Of a stretch of 64,000 nt of DNA, positions 29,622 through 39,415 are shown piece by piece (the stretch's first letter is position 1; the number at the start of each line of letters is the position of its first letter). The notes beneath the pieces were generated by a model. It had not been told where the DNA came from, made no database searches, and saw only the letters and a list, made by a program, of their open reading frames with translations. The stretch is taken from assembly GCA_934120675.1 (NCBI GenBank), contig CAKOUU010000008.1:6477-70476 (forward strand). The letters run 5' to 3'. The DNA is from an uncultured Clostridia bacterium (GTDB lineage: Bacteria > Bacillota > Clostridia > TANB77 > CAG-508). The translations under genes were made by a program, and so were the position numbers.

Positions 29622-30707
29622 TTATTCGAACATGAATTGTTCTTGCATTCTTCTTAAAGACTGCCTAATTGTTCTTGCTCTAACTTCACCAATTCCATCT
29701 ACCTCGTCCAAACTTTCTATATCAGCTGCAAGTACGTGTTGAAATGATTTAAATGATGATACTAAGTTTTCAACTATATTTGATGGCATTCGTGGTATCT
29801 TATTAAGTATTCTGTATCCTCTTGTATATACACCAACTTCGTCATAATTGTCAAATGTTTCATATCCTAATAATTTTGCAACTGTATTTTCTCTAGTCAT
29901 TTCTTCATATTGCATTTTTGACAATTCTTCTATTACTTTTTCTGGTGTTTTCTTTTTTCTCGAAGATTTTGTTTGGACTATATAATCTTTTATGATTAGT
30001 TCTTCTTCTTTTTCTAGTCCACCCATAAGTTCCTGTAATTGCATACTTACAAGTCTTCCATCAACACCTAATTCGTAAATTTGATTTTTTATTTCGTCTG
30101 CTATTCTTCTTACTCTTTCAGCTCTTTGTATTACATCAATTACATTTTTTAGTGTTACTATGTCATTGAATTCATATTCATTTAAGATTGAAAGTCTATT
30201 ATCAAATACTTTTCTATATCTTTCAAGTGTTTGAATTCCTTGATTTGCTTTATTTAATACTGCGTTTGTGTCTTCTAGTATATATCTAAAATCTCCTTTG
30301 AATATTGTGATAATATTTCTTCTTTGAGATATACTTATTACTAGTTCCCCTGTTTGTTTTGCTGTTCTTTCTGCTGTTCTATGTCTTGTTCCTGTTTCTC
30401 TTGTTTCTATTTCTCTTGAGGGTATAAGTTGTGCATTTGCAAAAAGTATTCTTTTTAAATCTCCACTTAAGACAATTGCTCCATCCATTTTGGCTAGTTC
30501 ATATAATTTTGAAGATGTATATTCTTCGTTTATATAAAATCCGCCATCAACAATTTCTTTTATTACATCATTGTTGTCTGTTATAAGCAATAGTGCTCCT
30601 GTCTTTGCTCTTAATATGTTTTCCAGTCCATCTCTTATTGGTGTTCCTGGTGCTATTAATTTAAGTAAATCCGCTGTCAAGTTATTTACCTCCCTCACTA
30701 AAAGCAA
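29622..30707 (-). CDS. disA: DNA integrity scanning protein DisA (diadenylate cyclase)
   Basis: 361 residues. DisA scans DNA and makes the second messenger c-di-AMP until it meets branched intermediates. The DAC domain holds the catalytic DGAIVLSGD and GTRHRTAERT motifs; a helical linker follows; the C-terminal helix-hairpin-helix reads LDEVDGIGEVRARTIRQSL. Its first codons overlap the end of radA by ten bases, the usual radA-disA arrangement in Firmicutes, where RadA modulates DisA. Here the radA partner is frameshifted. Confidence 0.96.
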   Translation of the reverse strand: MLLVREVNNLTADLLKLIAPGTPIRDGLENILRAKTGALLLITDNNDVIKEIVDGGFYINEEYTSSKLYELAKMDGAIVLSGDLKRILFANAQLIPSREIETRETGTRHRTAERTAKQTGELVISISQRRNIITIFKGDFRYILEDTNAVLNKANQGIQTLERYRKVFDNRLSILNEYEFNDIVTLKNVIDVIQRAERVRRIADEIKNQIYELGVDGRLVSMQLQELMGGLEKEEELIIKDYIVQTKSSRKKKTPEKVIEELSKMQYEEMTRENTVAKLLGYETFDNYDEVGVYTRGYRILNKIPRMPSNIVENLVSSFKSFQHVLAADIESLDEVDGIGEVRARTIRQSLRRMQEQFMFE

Positions 30708-32057
30708 CTTTTCATTGCTTCATTTATATCTTTCACACCTATTATATCTAATTTAAATTTTTCTTTCAAGCCTTTTTTGTTACTTTCTGGAATTATGCAT
30801 TTTCTGAATCCTAATTTTTCTGCTTCTTTTAGTCTTTTTTCTATCATATTAATTCTTCTAACTTCTCCTGTAAGCCCAACTTCGCCCATTATTGCAACAC
30901 CTTTTTCAATTGGCTTATTTTTATAACTAGATGCAGTTACCATCAATATTCCCAAATCTATTGAAGGTTCACTTATTTTCAAACCTCCAACAACATTTAA
31001 ATATACATCTTGATTTCCTAAGTTCATACCTGCTCTTTTTTCCAAAACAGCTATTAATAGTGCTAATCTATTGTAATCTATGCCATTTGCAGTTCTCTTT
31101 GGATATCCAAATACACTTTGAGATGTTAATGCTTGCAACTCTACTAGCATTGACCTCGTTCCCTCCATGCATGATACAATACATGAACCTGGTGGATTAT
31201 CTTCTCTTTCTGAAATCAGTACATCAGAAGGATTTGTTATTTCACACATTCCTTCTCCCCTCATTTCAAACATACCAATTTCATTTGTAGAACCAAATCT
31301 ATTTTTTACACCTCTTAATATTCTGTATGAAAAATATCTTTCACCTTCCAAGTATAAAACAGTATCTACCATGTGTTCCAAAACTCTTGGCCCTGCTATG
31401 TTTCCGTCTTTAGTAACATGGCCTATGATTATTGTTGTTATATTTCTTGATTTGCATACTCTCATTATTTGTGATGTTATTTCTCTTACTTGGCTTACAC
31501 TTCCTGCCGCTGCTGAAATCTCTTCTGAATACATTGTTTGTATCGAATCTATTATTACTAATTTTGGGTTTAAATTTATTATATTTTGGTTTACAACATC
31601 TATATCTGTCTCACCTAAGAATAGTATGTTTTCATTATTTATTCCGTAATCTATCTGCTCTAAGTTTTATTTGTTCTGCTGATTCCTCTCCTGAAACATA
31701 TAAAACTTGTCCTTCTCCTTTTACTTTATCACATAATTGTAAAATCAATGTGGATTTACCAATACCAGGTTCTCCACCTAGTAAAATTAATGAACCTTTT
31801 ACAAGTCCTCCACCTAAAACTCTGTCTAATTCGTCAAATCCTGTTGATGTTCTTATTGTTTCTTTTGCTTCATATGAGTTTAATTTTTGTGGTATATTGT
31901 TTGTTCCTTTTTCTGCTTTTAATGAACTGTTTTTGCTTTCTACTATTTTTTGTTCAAAAAAAGTATTCCAATTTCCACATGCTGGGCATTTTCCTAGCCA
32001 TTTTCCTGATTCGTATCCGCATTCATTGCATACAAATACTGTTTTATTTTTTGCCAT
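30698..32057 (-). pseudogene. radA: DNA repair protein RadA, interrupted by a single-base insertion
   Basis: Two reading frames together make one RadA. The first (32057 to 31635) has the zinc finger CNECG...CPACG and Walker A GGEPGIGKSTL, ending EQIKLRADRLRNK-stop. The second (from 31534 or earlier) continues GSVSQVREITSQIM, the KNRFGSTNE motif and the Lon-like C-terminal domain. The span is 1360 bases, 3x453+1. Removing the C at 31646 restores RADRLGINNENILFLGETD. RadA/Sms is a branch-migration helicase in recombination. The start at 32057 follows AGAGAGTGG. Either the gene is inactive, the base is an error, or the ribosome shifts there. Confidence 0.88.
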
Positions 32058-32194
32058 TCCACTCTCTTTCCCTTCTAAACGTACACATTCGATTGAAAAA
32101 TAAAATGTTTTATCAATCAGCAAAAAAAGTATAACACATATGAATTTAATGTGCTATACTTTTTATAAATTTTCACTAAAAATTTACATTAGCT

Positions 32195-32515
32195 TTATTT
32201 TTTCTTTCCAAAAGTAACTTCTTGGAATAAAAAGTCATGAACTTTTTCCCAAGTAATTTCTTGATGTAAGAAATCATTTATTTCATCTTCAACTTTTTGT
32301 TGCTTTGGTGTTAATTCAACTTTTATTTCTTTATTCCAATCAATATCTTGTAACCAGAATGCTTTGAATTTTTGCCAGAATCCAACTTTAGCAGGTAATG
32401 CTTCGTTTCTAATTGTTCCTGCATTTTCAACTACTGTATCATTGTTTATTTCTGCCCCTTCAAATGAAATTCCTCCAAATACTCCTGATGTACCTTCTTG
32501 ATTTATTTCTGCCAT
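32195..32515 (-). CDS. Small acidic hypothetical protein
   Basis: 106 residues, soluble. The C-terminal half has repeated aromatic/acidic blocks (FWLQDIDWNKEI, LHQEITWEKVHDFL, LFQEVTFGKKK), perhaps two or three degenerate repeats of a Gln/Asp-hydrophobic-Trp unit. The site AAGGAGGAAAAG precedes the start. It is monocistronic. It looks like a lineage-specific protein; no function assigned. Confidence 0.7.
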   Translation of the reverse strand: MAEINQEGTSGVFGGISFEGAEINNDTVVENAGTIRNEALPAKVGFWQKFKAFWLQDIDWNKEIKVELTPKQQKVEDEINDFLHQEITWEKVHDFLFQEVTFGKKK

Positions 32516-32699
32516 TTGCTTTTCCTCCTTTGTACCAAAATATTTTAGCTACTTAATTTATACTATAAAATACCATAAATATCAATATTTTTATATTAAG
32601 TTTTGATTACATTAATATTACATTTATGTTACATATATTATAAAATAATATTTTATAATATATACCAATATAAAAACCCTGTAAAATCTAACAACAAAA

Positions 32700-34037
32700 T
32701 TATAGCACTTCTCCAAAAATATGATCTTGCTCAGCTTTTTTACAAATTACTTTTTCTATTTTATTGTCGATTTTTTTGTCTGTTTGGCAATATACTAAAA
32801 TATAATTTTGTGTATGTCCTTTATATATTTTTTCTTTTTCTTCTTCAAACAAAACTTCCACTTCATTGCCAGTATATTTTTGGTTGTATTCCAATTCATT
32901 TTCATTTGATAATTCTAATAATTCTCTGCTTCTTTTTTCCTTAATATCCCCACTAATTTGATTTGGCATTACTGCTGCTTTTGTTCCTTTTCGTGGAGAA
33001 TATTTGAATACATGCATTTTATAAAATTTTATTTCTTTTAGAAATTGATATGTTTTATTGAATTCTTCATCTGTTTCACCTGGGAACCCAACAATTATAT
33101 CCGTTGTTAAATTTACATCTTTATATGCATTTCTTAATAATCGTACAATTTCTTTAAATTGTTCTGTTGTATATCTTCTATTCATTCTTTTTAGTGTTTC
33201 GTCACATCCACTTTGTAATGATAAATGAAAATGATGGCATATTTTTTCTAACTTTTTAAGTCTTTCTACAAATTCCTCTGTTATAAGTAAAGGCTCTATT
33301 GACCCTAATCTTATTCTTTGAATTCCCTGTATTTCGTTTATTTCTTCTAACAAATCAATTAATCTATAATTGGCTAATTCGCTATCTTTACTCATTGCAA
33401 AGTCTTTTCCATATGATGCTATATGAATTCCTGTTATTACAACTTCTTTTATTCCTTTTGATGCAATTTGTGTAATTTCTGAAATTATACTTTCAGGCTT
33501 TCTGCTTCTTACTCTTCCACGTGCATAAGGTATTATGCAATATGAACAAAATCTGTCACACCCATCTTGGATTTTGATAACAGCTCTTGTTTTTTCTGTA
33601 TATGTAACATCACCAAAATCAGAAAATTCTTTTGAGTACATTACATCATCTAATTCTACATTATTAATGTTGTTATTTATATATTCTTCAACATGTTTTA
33701 CAACTTCAACTTTTTCATTGTTTCCTAAAACTAAATCAATTTCTGGAATTTTTGCTAATTCTTCTTTTGCAACTTGTGCATAACATCCAACAGCAACTAC
33801 TATTGTTTCTGGATTTTTTTCTTTCATTCTTCTTAGCATTTGTCTTGATTTTCTATCTGACATATTTGTTACTGTACATGTATTTATAATACATATATCA
33901 GGCTTGATGTCTTCATTTTCTGATGTTATTTCTTCAATTATTTGATATCCTTTTTCTAGAAATTTTTGTGCCATTGCATTTGTTTCATATTGATTTACTT
34001 TACATCCCAATGTTACAAATCTTACTACTTTACTCAT
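32700..34037 (-). CDS. mtaB: tRNA (t6A37) methylthiotransferase MtaB
   Basis: 445 residues. MtaB adds a methylthio group to t6A37 of ANN-decoding tRNAs using two Fe-S clusters. The N-terminal UPF0004 domain starts FVTLGCKVNQYETNAM and supplies three cysteines (GCK, NTCTVTN, GCYAQ); the radical-SAM motif is CDRFCSYCIIPYARG; a TRAM-like domain ends the chain. LGCKVNQYE separates MtaB from MiaB and RimO. Confidence 0.95.
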   Translation of the reverse strand: MSKVVRFVTLGCKVNQYETNAMAQKFLEKGYQIIEEITSENEDIKPDICIINTCTVTNMSDRKSRQMLRRMKEKNPETIVVAVGCYAQVAKEELAKIPEIDLVLGNNEKVEVVKHVEEYINNNINNVELDDVMYSKEFSDFGDVTYTEKTRAVIKIQDGCDRFCSYCIIPYARGRVRSRKPESIISEITQIASKGIKEVVITGIHIASYGKDFAMSKDSELANYRLIDLLEEINEIQGIQRIRLGSIEPLLITEEFVERLKKLEKICHHFHLSLQSGCDETLKRMNRRYTTEQFKEIVRLLRNAYKDVNLTTDIIVGFPGETDEEFNKTYQFLKEIKFYKMHVFKYSPRKGTKAAVMPNQISGDIKEKRSRELLELSNENELEYNQKYTGNEVEVLFEEEKEKIYKGHTQNYILVYCQTDKKIDNKIEKVICKKAEQDHIFGEVL

Positions 34038-34094
34038 TTTTTTCCTTTCATTTTTTACCCAACCAAAGAATAATTTCTTTTATTTTTTTAGATT

Positions 34095-34172
34095 TGTTCT
34101 TTTCAACCAATAAAGAACGTCCCCGTTGGTTTTTTCATTTTCGACCAATTAAAGAACGTCCCCGCTGGTTCA
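34095..34172. repeat. Two tandem GAACGTCCCC repeats
   Basis: Two direct copies of ACCAAT(T)AAAGAACGTCCCCG(T/C)TGGTT, each with ACCAA/TTGGT ends, between mreB and mtaB. Same family as the arms at 25667 and 58971. Confidence 0.75.
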
Positions 34173-34178
34173 TATTTT

Positions 34179-35186
34179 TTATTTTGACCTTCCATCTAAT
34201 TTATCTAAATTATCAAGTGCTTTTCCTGTTCCTAGTGCTACACAAGATATTGAGTCTTGTGCTATCATTACATTTATTCCTGTTTTTTCTTGTAATAATT
34301 TATCTAGTCCATCTACTAAGCATCCTCCACCTGTCATATAGATTCCTTTATCACTTATATCTGCAGCAAGCTCTGGTGGTGTTCTTTCTAATACACTATG
34401 AACTGCATCTACTATCATCATAGCTGGTTCAATCAGTGCCTCTAGCATTTCACTTGAATGAACAGTTATTGTTTTTGGTAAACCAGTTCCTAAATCTCTA
34501 CCTCTTATATCCATCTCTGCATCTTGAATTTTAGGATATACACATCCTATATTTACTTTTAAGTCTTCTGCTGTTCTTTCACCTATTACTATATTGTGTT
34601 TTTTCTTTATATATTTTACTATGTATTCGTCAAACTTATCTCCTGCAACTTTTAATGATGTACTTACAACTGATCCTCCCAAAGATATTACGGCTATGTC
34701 TGTTGTTCCACCACCAATATCAACTACCATATTTCCACATGGTTTTGCTATATCTATTCCAGCTCCAATTGCTGCTGCAATTGGTTCTTCTATTAAGTAA
34801 ACTTTTCTTGCCCCTGCTTGTATTGCTGCATCTATTACTGCTTTCTTTTCTACTTCTGTTACTTGTGATGGTATGCATATCATTATTCTTGGTGCAAATA
34901 TTGATTTTCCACATACTTTTCCTATAAAGTGTTTTAACATTTTTTCTGTTACTGTATAGTCTGATATTACACCTTCTCTTAATGGTCTTGTTGCTACTAT
35001 ATTTCCTGGTGTTCTTCCTAACATTCTTCTTGCTTCTCCACCTACAGAAAGTACGTCTCCTGTGTTTCTATCCACTGCAACAACTGATGGTTCTCTTAGT
35101 ACTATTCCTTTTCCTTTTATATACACTATTACTGTTGCTGTTCCTAAATCTATTCCTACGTCTTGTCCAAATCCAAATTTTAACAT
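34179..35186 (-). CDS. mreB: Rod shape-determining protein MreB (or Mbl)
   Basis: 335 residues of actin fold. ATP-binding motifs: GIDLGTATVIVYIKGKGI at the start, VDIGGGTTDIAVISLGG, and IYMTGGGCLVDGLDKLL near the end. MreB forms membrane-bound filaments that guide cell-wall synthesis. No mreC or mreD follows, so it may be an unlinked paralogue such as Mbl or MreBH; the sequence alone does not decide. Confidence 0.95.
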   Translation of the reverse strand: MLKFGFGQDVGIDLGTATVIVYIKGKGIVLREPSVVAVDRNTGDVLSVGGEARRMLGRTPGNIVATRPLREGVISDYTVTEKMLKHFIGKVCGKSIFAPRIMICIPSQVTEVEKKAVIDAAIQAGARKVYLIEEPIAAAIGAGIDIAKPCGNMVVDIGGGTTDIAVISLGGSVVSTSLKVAGDKFDEYIVKYIKKKHNIVIGERTAEDLKVNIGCVYPKIQDAEMDIRGRDLGTGLPKTITVHSSEMLEALIEPAMMIVDAVHSVLERTPPELAADISDKGIYMTGGGCLVDGLDKLLQEKTGINVMIAQDSISCVALGTGKALDNLDKLDGRSK

Positions 35187-35340
35187 GTAACTTCTTCCCT
35201 TCTTTTTTATTTTTGTTTCGCTTTTGTTACATTTTCGTTACGATTATATTACAAATTGTTAATTTTATCAATACATTTCATTGAATTTTTTAATTTTTTA
35301 TATTATAATAATTACAGTTTAATAATTGCTTTATAATTTT

Positions 35341-35514
35341 GTGTGAAGATATGTATTTTTTATAATTTTTTCGGTTTCAATATACAATAAAAGAATTTCT
35401 AAATAAATTAATGGCACTCTTCCACATTGTGAACTCTTTCCATTAATTTATTTAAGAACTTCTAATATTGTTTCATTCACACTCAAAAATTCTAAAAAAT
35501 ACATATCTTCACAC
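35341..35514. repeat. 174-bp hairpin element
   Basis: Outer arms of 22 bp (35341-35362 and 35493-35514, GTGTGAAGATATGTATTTTT and complement) and inner arms of 15 bp (35400-35414 and 35440-35454), enclosing CACTCTTCCACATTGTGAAC. No reading frame. It fills most of the 381-bp gap between mreB and the divergent tsaE operon. Confidence 0.75.
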
Positions 35515-35567
35515 ACTATTACTATATTGTGTTTATAAAATTTTTATAAAATTTTAGGAGAATTTAA

Positions 35568-36038
35568 ATGGAAAATTATATATATAATTCAAAATCAGAA
35601 AATGATACAAAAAAATTAGCTATTAAAATGGCTTCTATGTTAAAAAAAGGTGATTTAATTGTACTTTGCGGTGAATTAGGTTCTGGGAAAACAAAATTTA
35701 CAGAAGGATTTTTAACTTACTTTGGTTTAGGAAATGAAATTTCTAGTCCTACATTTACAATTGTTAATGAATATAAAAAAGATGATATTAATATTTATCA
35801 TTTTGATGTTTATAGATTAGAGGATTCTTCTGAGTTCTATGCAATTGGTGGAGACGAATACTTTGAAAATGGTATCTGCCTAATTGAGTGGGGAGAATTA
35901 ATTGAAGATGCACTTCCAAATGAATATATTAAAATTGATTTTTCAAGAGATGATTCAAATGAAAATGAAAGAATTTTAAATATTCAATCTATTGGCAACA
36001 AATATGATAATATTATTGATAGTTTGAAAGGAGAATAA
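35568..36038 (+). CDS. tsaE: tRNA t6A biosynthesis ATPase TsaE
   Basis: 156 residues. TsaE works with TsaB and TsaD to place threonylcarbamoyl on A37 of ANN-decoding tRNAs. The Walker A is GELGSGKTKFTEGF; SSPTFTIVNEY and HFDVYRLED are family strings; IEWGELIED supplies the later acidic residues. The site AGGAG is nine bases before the start. It heads the operon with tsaB and rimI. Confidence 0.95.
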   Translation: MENYIYNSKSENDTKKLAIKMASMLKKGDLIVLCGELGSGKTKFTEGFLTYFGLGNEISSPTFTIVNEYKKDDINIYHFDVYRLEDSSEFYAIGGDEYFENGICLIEWGELIEDALPNEYIKIDFSRDDSNENERILNIQSIGNKYDNIIDSLKGE

Positions 36039-36040
36039 TT

Positions 36041-36769
36041 TTGAAAGTTTTAGCTGTTGATACTTCTAGTAAATTGTGTAGTGTTGCAATTTTAGAAGAT
36101 ACAAATTTAATTAAAAAATTAGAATTAGATAATGGTTTAACGCACTCTGAAACATTGATGCCATTAATTAAACAATTGTTAAACGAATGTGAGTTAAATT
36201 TAAGTGATATAGATTTATTAGTTTCAGACATCGGTCCTGGTTCCTTTACTGGTATTAGAATTGGAGTTAGCACTTGTAAGGCTTTTTCAGATAGTTTGAA
36301 CATCCCTTGCGTTGGAGTTTCTAGTCTTGAAGTTTTAGCTCATAATATCAAAGATGATGGAATTATTTGTAGTACTATTGACTGTAAAAATGATAACTGT
36401 TATTTTGCTCTATATCAATTAAACAATGGTGTTTATAGTGTTTTAGAAGAACCTTGTGCAAAATCTGTTAACGATGTTTTAAGTTTATTAAAATCTGATT
36501 ATAATACCACAAATGTTAATTTTGTTGGAGATGGAATCTCTTCTGCTCAATTATGTAATTTCTGTATTGATAAATTTAACGCTGACAAGTCTAATTTTGA
36601 AAGTTCTAAAGAAGAGTTCTGCTCTTATCTAAATATTGAAAATTTGGGAATTGCAGGTTTCACAAAATTTATTAATACAAATAAAATTGGTGAAAATATT
36701 TTACCTTTATATTTAAAAAAGCCACAAGCACAAATTCAATTAGAGGCTAAATTAAAAGGAAACATTTAA
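36041..36769 (+). CDS. tsaB: tRNA t6A biosynthesis protein TsaB
   Basis: 242 residues, starting TTG with GAAAGGAGAAT before it. TsaB is the non-catalytic partner of TsaD. The start KVLAVDTSSKLCSVAIL and the segment VSDIGPGSFTGIRIGVSTCK are diagnostic. It begins two bases after tsaE. tsaD is not adjacent. The same modification site is further methylthiolated by MtaB, also in this window. Confidence 0.95.
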   Translation: MKVLAVDTSSKLCSVAILEDTNLIKKLELDNGLTHSETLMPLIKQLLNECELNLSDIDLLVSDIGPGSFTGIRIGVSTCKAFSDSLNIPCVGVSSLEVLAHNIKDDGIICSTIDCKNDNCYFALYQLNNGVYSVLEEPCAKSVNDVLSLLKSDYNTTNVNFVGDGISSAQLCNFCIDKFNADKSNFESSKEEFCSYLNIENLGIAGFTKFINTNKIGENILPLYLKKPQAQIQLEAKLKGNI

Positions 36770-36800
36770 TTTTCTAAATATTTTGTGTCTTAAGGAAGGA

Positions 36801-37253
36801 ATGAGATTTATTATGGATTTAAAATTAAGCAAGATGTCTATTGAGGATTTAAAAAGTATAAAAAATGTTTTAGCTTCTGACTTTGATAATTTTTGGAGCT
36901 ATGATGTTTTAGAGGAAGAATTAGAATGTGACAATTCTTATGTAATTGTTGCTAAAGCTGACGAAAATACTATCGTTGGTTTTGCTGGTTTAAAAGTTAT
37001 TTTGGATGAAGCCGATATTATGAATATTGTTGTAAAAAAAGATTTTAGACATAATGGTATTGGCTCTGTTTTGTTAGAAAATTTAATTAATTATTCTAAA
37101 GATTTAAATTTAAAAACAATTACTTTGGAAGTTAATGAAAATAATCTTTCTGCTATTCGTTTATATGATAAGTTTTCTTTTGATAAATTGGGTATTAGAA
37201 AAAATTATTATGATGGAAAAAGTGATGCAATTATTATGAGTAAAAAACTATAA
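36801..37253 (+). CDS. rimI: Ribosomal protein alanine N-acetyltransferase RimI-like (GNAT)
   Basis: 150 residues from ATG 36801; ATG 36813 (MDLKLSKMSIEDL) is equally possible because the AAGGAAGGA site lies close to the first. The acetyl-CoA loop is VKKDFRHNGIGSVLLENLI, followed by LEVNENNLSAIRLYDKFSFD, the RimI-type pattern. Placement after tsaE-tsaB is the classical tsaE-tsaB-rimI order. RimI acetylates the N-terminus of ribosomal protein S18 in E. coli; the target here may differ. Confidence 0.9.
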   Translation: MRFIMDLKLSKMSIEDLKSIKNVLASDFDNFWSYDVLEEELECDNSYVIVAKADENTIVGFAGLKVILDEADIMNIVVKKDFRHNGIGSVLLENLINYSKDLNLKTITLEVNENNLSAIRLYDKFSFDKLGIRKNYYDGKSDAIIMSKKL

Positions 37254-37256
37254 AAA

Positions 37257-37330
37257 AATGTCCTTTTGGGGACGGTTCTGTTTGGGACATCGGTTCCATT
37301 TGAGACATCGTCTTTAAAAAGGACATTTTT
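37257..37330. repeat. GGGACGGTTCTGTTTGGGACA repeat in a hairpin
   Basis: AAAAAATGTCCTTTT and AAAAAGGACATTTTTT are arms of a stem carrying repeated GGGAC and GAGACA words in its loop. Lies between convergent rimI and thrS and probably ends both transcripts. Confidence 0.65.
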
Positions 37331-37334
37331 TATT

Positions 37335-39260
37335 TTATTTTGTTTTATTTTCTACTTCTTCTTTTATTCTTTCTACAAATGCATCAGCATCCATAGTTTC
37401 ATTTTCTGCACTTTCTCTTGAACGAACAGAAACTGTATTTTCTTCAACTTCTTTTGCTCCAACAACTAACATATATGGAACTTTTTCAAGTTGAGCCTCA
37501 CGGATTTTATATCCAACTTTTTCATTTCTATCGTCTAAAACTACACGAATTCCAGCCTTGTGTAATTTTTCTTCAAGTGTTTTTGCGTAATCATGTTGTG
37601 CATCTGTAATTGGTAATATTTTTACTTGTGTTGGTGAAAGCCATAATGGGAATGCACCTTTTGTTTCTTCAATTAAGAAGCACATAAATCTATCAAATGT
37701 TCCTAAAATTGCTCTGTGGATTACAACTGGTCTATGTTTTTCTCCATCTTCTCCAACATATTCTAGCTTAAATCTTTCTGGTAATAAGAAGTCTAATTGA
37801 CAAGTTGATACTGTTACATCATGTCCAACTGCTGATTTTAATTGAACATCTAGTTTTGGTCCATAGAATGCTGCTTCTCCTTCTGCTTCGTAGAAGTTTA
37901 TTCCTAATTCTGTTAAAATTTCTCTTAATTGGCCTTCTGCTTTTTCCCACATTTCATCATCATCAAAATATTTGTGTGTATCTTTTTTATCTCTTAGTGA
38001 TAATCTAAATTCATAATCTTTAAATCCAAAATCTTTGTAAACTGATAATATCAATTGTACAACTTTTCCAACTTCTTCTTTAATTTGGTCTGGTCTTACA
38101 AAAAGATGAGCATCATTTTGACACATTTCACGAACTCTCTCTAAACCGCAAACGCTTCCACTATCTTCATATCTAAAGTCATGTGCTAATTCTCCAATTC
38201 TTATTGGTAAGTCTCTATATGAGTGCATTTTATTTTTGTATATTAGCATATGGTGTGGACAGTTCATTGGTCTTAATACCATTTCTTCATTATCCATTTT
38301 CATAACAGGGAACATATCTTCTTTGTAGTGATCCCAATGTCCTGAAACTTTGTATAATTCTGTATTTGCAAGTGATGGTGTATATACATGTTGATATCCC
38401 ATTTCAACTTCTTTATCTTGAATGTATCTTTCTAATAGTCTTCTTACTGTTGCACCATTTGGTAAATACATTGGAAGTCCTGAACCTACTAATGGGCTTG
38501 TCATAAATAATTCTAGGTCTTTTCCTATTTTTCTGTGGTCACGTTGTCTTGCTTCTTCTAGCTTTTGCATATATTCATCAACTTGACTTGCTTTTGGGAA
38601 TGATATTGCATAAATTCTTTGTAGCATTTTATTATGCTCATCACCTCTCCAGTATGCACCTGATGATGATAATATTTTAACAGCTTTTACTTTTCCTGTT
38701 TTCATTAAATGTGGTCCAGCACATAAGTCTGTAAAATCGCCTTGTTTGTAGAAGCTTATTTCTTCTCCATCTGCTAAATCATTTATTAATTCTTGCTTAT
38801 AGGCCTGACCTTCCATTAATTTTAAAGCTTCTTGTTTTGGTAATGAAAATCTTTCTATTTCAATATCTTCTTTAATTATTTTTTTCATTTCAGCTTCTAT
38901 TTTTTCTTTATCTTCGTCTGTAAATGGTTTTTCCACATCAAAATCATAGTAAAATCCATTTTCAATACTTGGTCCTATTGCAAATTTTACGTTTGGAAAT
39001 AGTCTTTGTACTGCTTGGGCCATTATGTGTGATGTTGTGTGCCAATATGCTTTTTTTCCGTCTAAACTGCTGTCAAATGTTTCTATACTTAAGTTGCAGT
39101 CTTCTTGTAATTCATATCTTAGGTCTTTTACTTCTCCGTTCACTATTCCGCAAGTTGCTACTCTTGCTAATCCTTCACTTATTTCTTTTGCTACTTCATA
39201 TATTGTGCTTCCTTGTTCAACTTCTTTTATTGAACCATCTTTTAATGTTAATTTAATCAT
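37335..39260 (-). CDS. thrS: Threonyl-tRNA synthetase
   Basis: 641 residues. TGS domain (1-60), the HxxxH editing domain (HTTSHIMAQAVQRLFP), and the class II catalytic core (RPMNCPHHMLIYKNKMHSYR; LERVREMCQNDAHLF; HRAILGTFDRF), then an anticodon-binding domain (PITDAQHDYAKTLEEKLHK). A T-box leader upstream controls it by uncharged tRNA-Thr. A tRNA-Thr gene lies at 40837. Confidence 0.97.
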   Translation of the reverse strand: MIKLTLKDGSIKEVEQGSTIYEVAKEISEGLARVATCGIVNGEVKDLRYELQEDCNLSIETFDSSLDGKKAYWHTTSHIMAQAVQRLFPNVKFAIGPSIENGFYYDFDVEKPFTDEDKEKIEAEMKKIIKEDIEIERFSLPKQEALKLMEGQAYKQELINDLADGEEISFYKQGDFTDLCAGPHLMKTGKVKAVKILSSSGAYWRGDEHNKMLQRIYAISFPKASQVDEYMQKLEEARQRDHRKIGKDLELFMTSPLVGSGLPMYLPNGATVRRLLERYIQDKEVEMGYQHVYTPSLANTELYKVSGHWDHYKEDMFPVMKMDNEEMVLRPMNCPHHMLIYKNKMHSYRDLPIRIGELAHDFRYEDSGSVCGLERVREMCQNDAHLFVRPDQIKEEVGKVVQLILSVYKDFGFKDYEFRLSLRDKKDTHKYFDDDEMWEKAEGQLREILTELGINFYEAEGEAAFYGPKLDVQLKSAVGHDVTVSTCQLDFLLPERFKLEYVGEDGEKHRPVVIHRAILGTFDRFMCFLIEETKGAFPLWLSPTQVKILPITDAQHDYAKTLEEKLHKAGIRVVLDDRNEKVGYKIREAQLEKVPYMLVVGAKEVEENTVSVRSRESAENETMDADAFVERIKEEVENKTK

Positions 39261-39284
39261 TTTTATTCCTCCATTCTATCTCTT

Positions 39285-39385
39285 TGTCTCTTTGGGAATG
39301 AGTTAGCTGTTCGAGCAAAGCGAGTTACAGATAACTTAAGCTTTAGCTCTGTTCTGTTTGAGACATTGTTTCCAAATGAGACATA
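39285..39385. repeat. GAGACA-type repeat between T-box and thrS
   Basis: Contains GGGAATGAGTTAGCTGTTCG, TCTGTTCTGTTTGAGACATT and AAATGAGACATATTCTCCC. It has been inserted between the T-box terminator and the thrS start, lengthening the distance to about 160 bases. Confidence 0.5.
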
Positions 39386-39415
39386 TTCTCCCATGTTGGA
39401 TTTTGTATTCTCATA

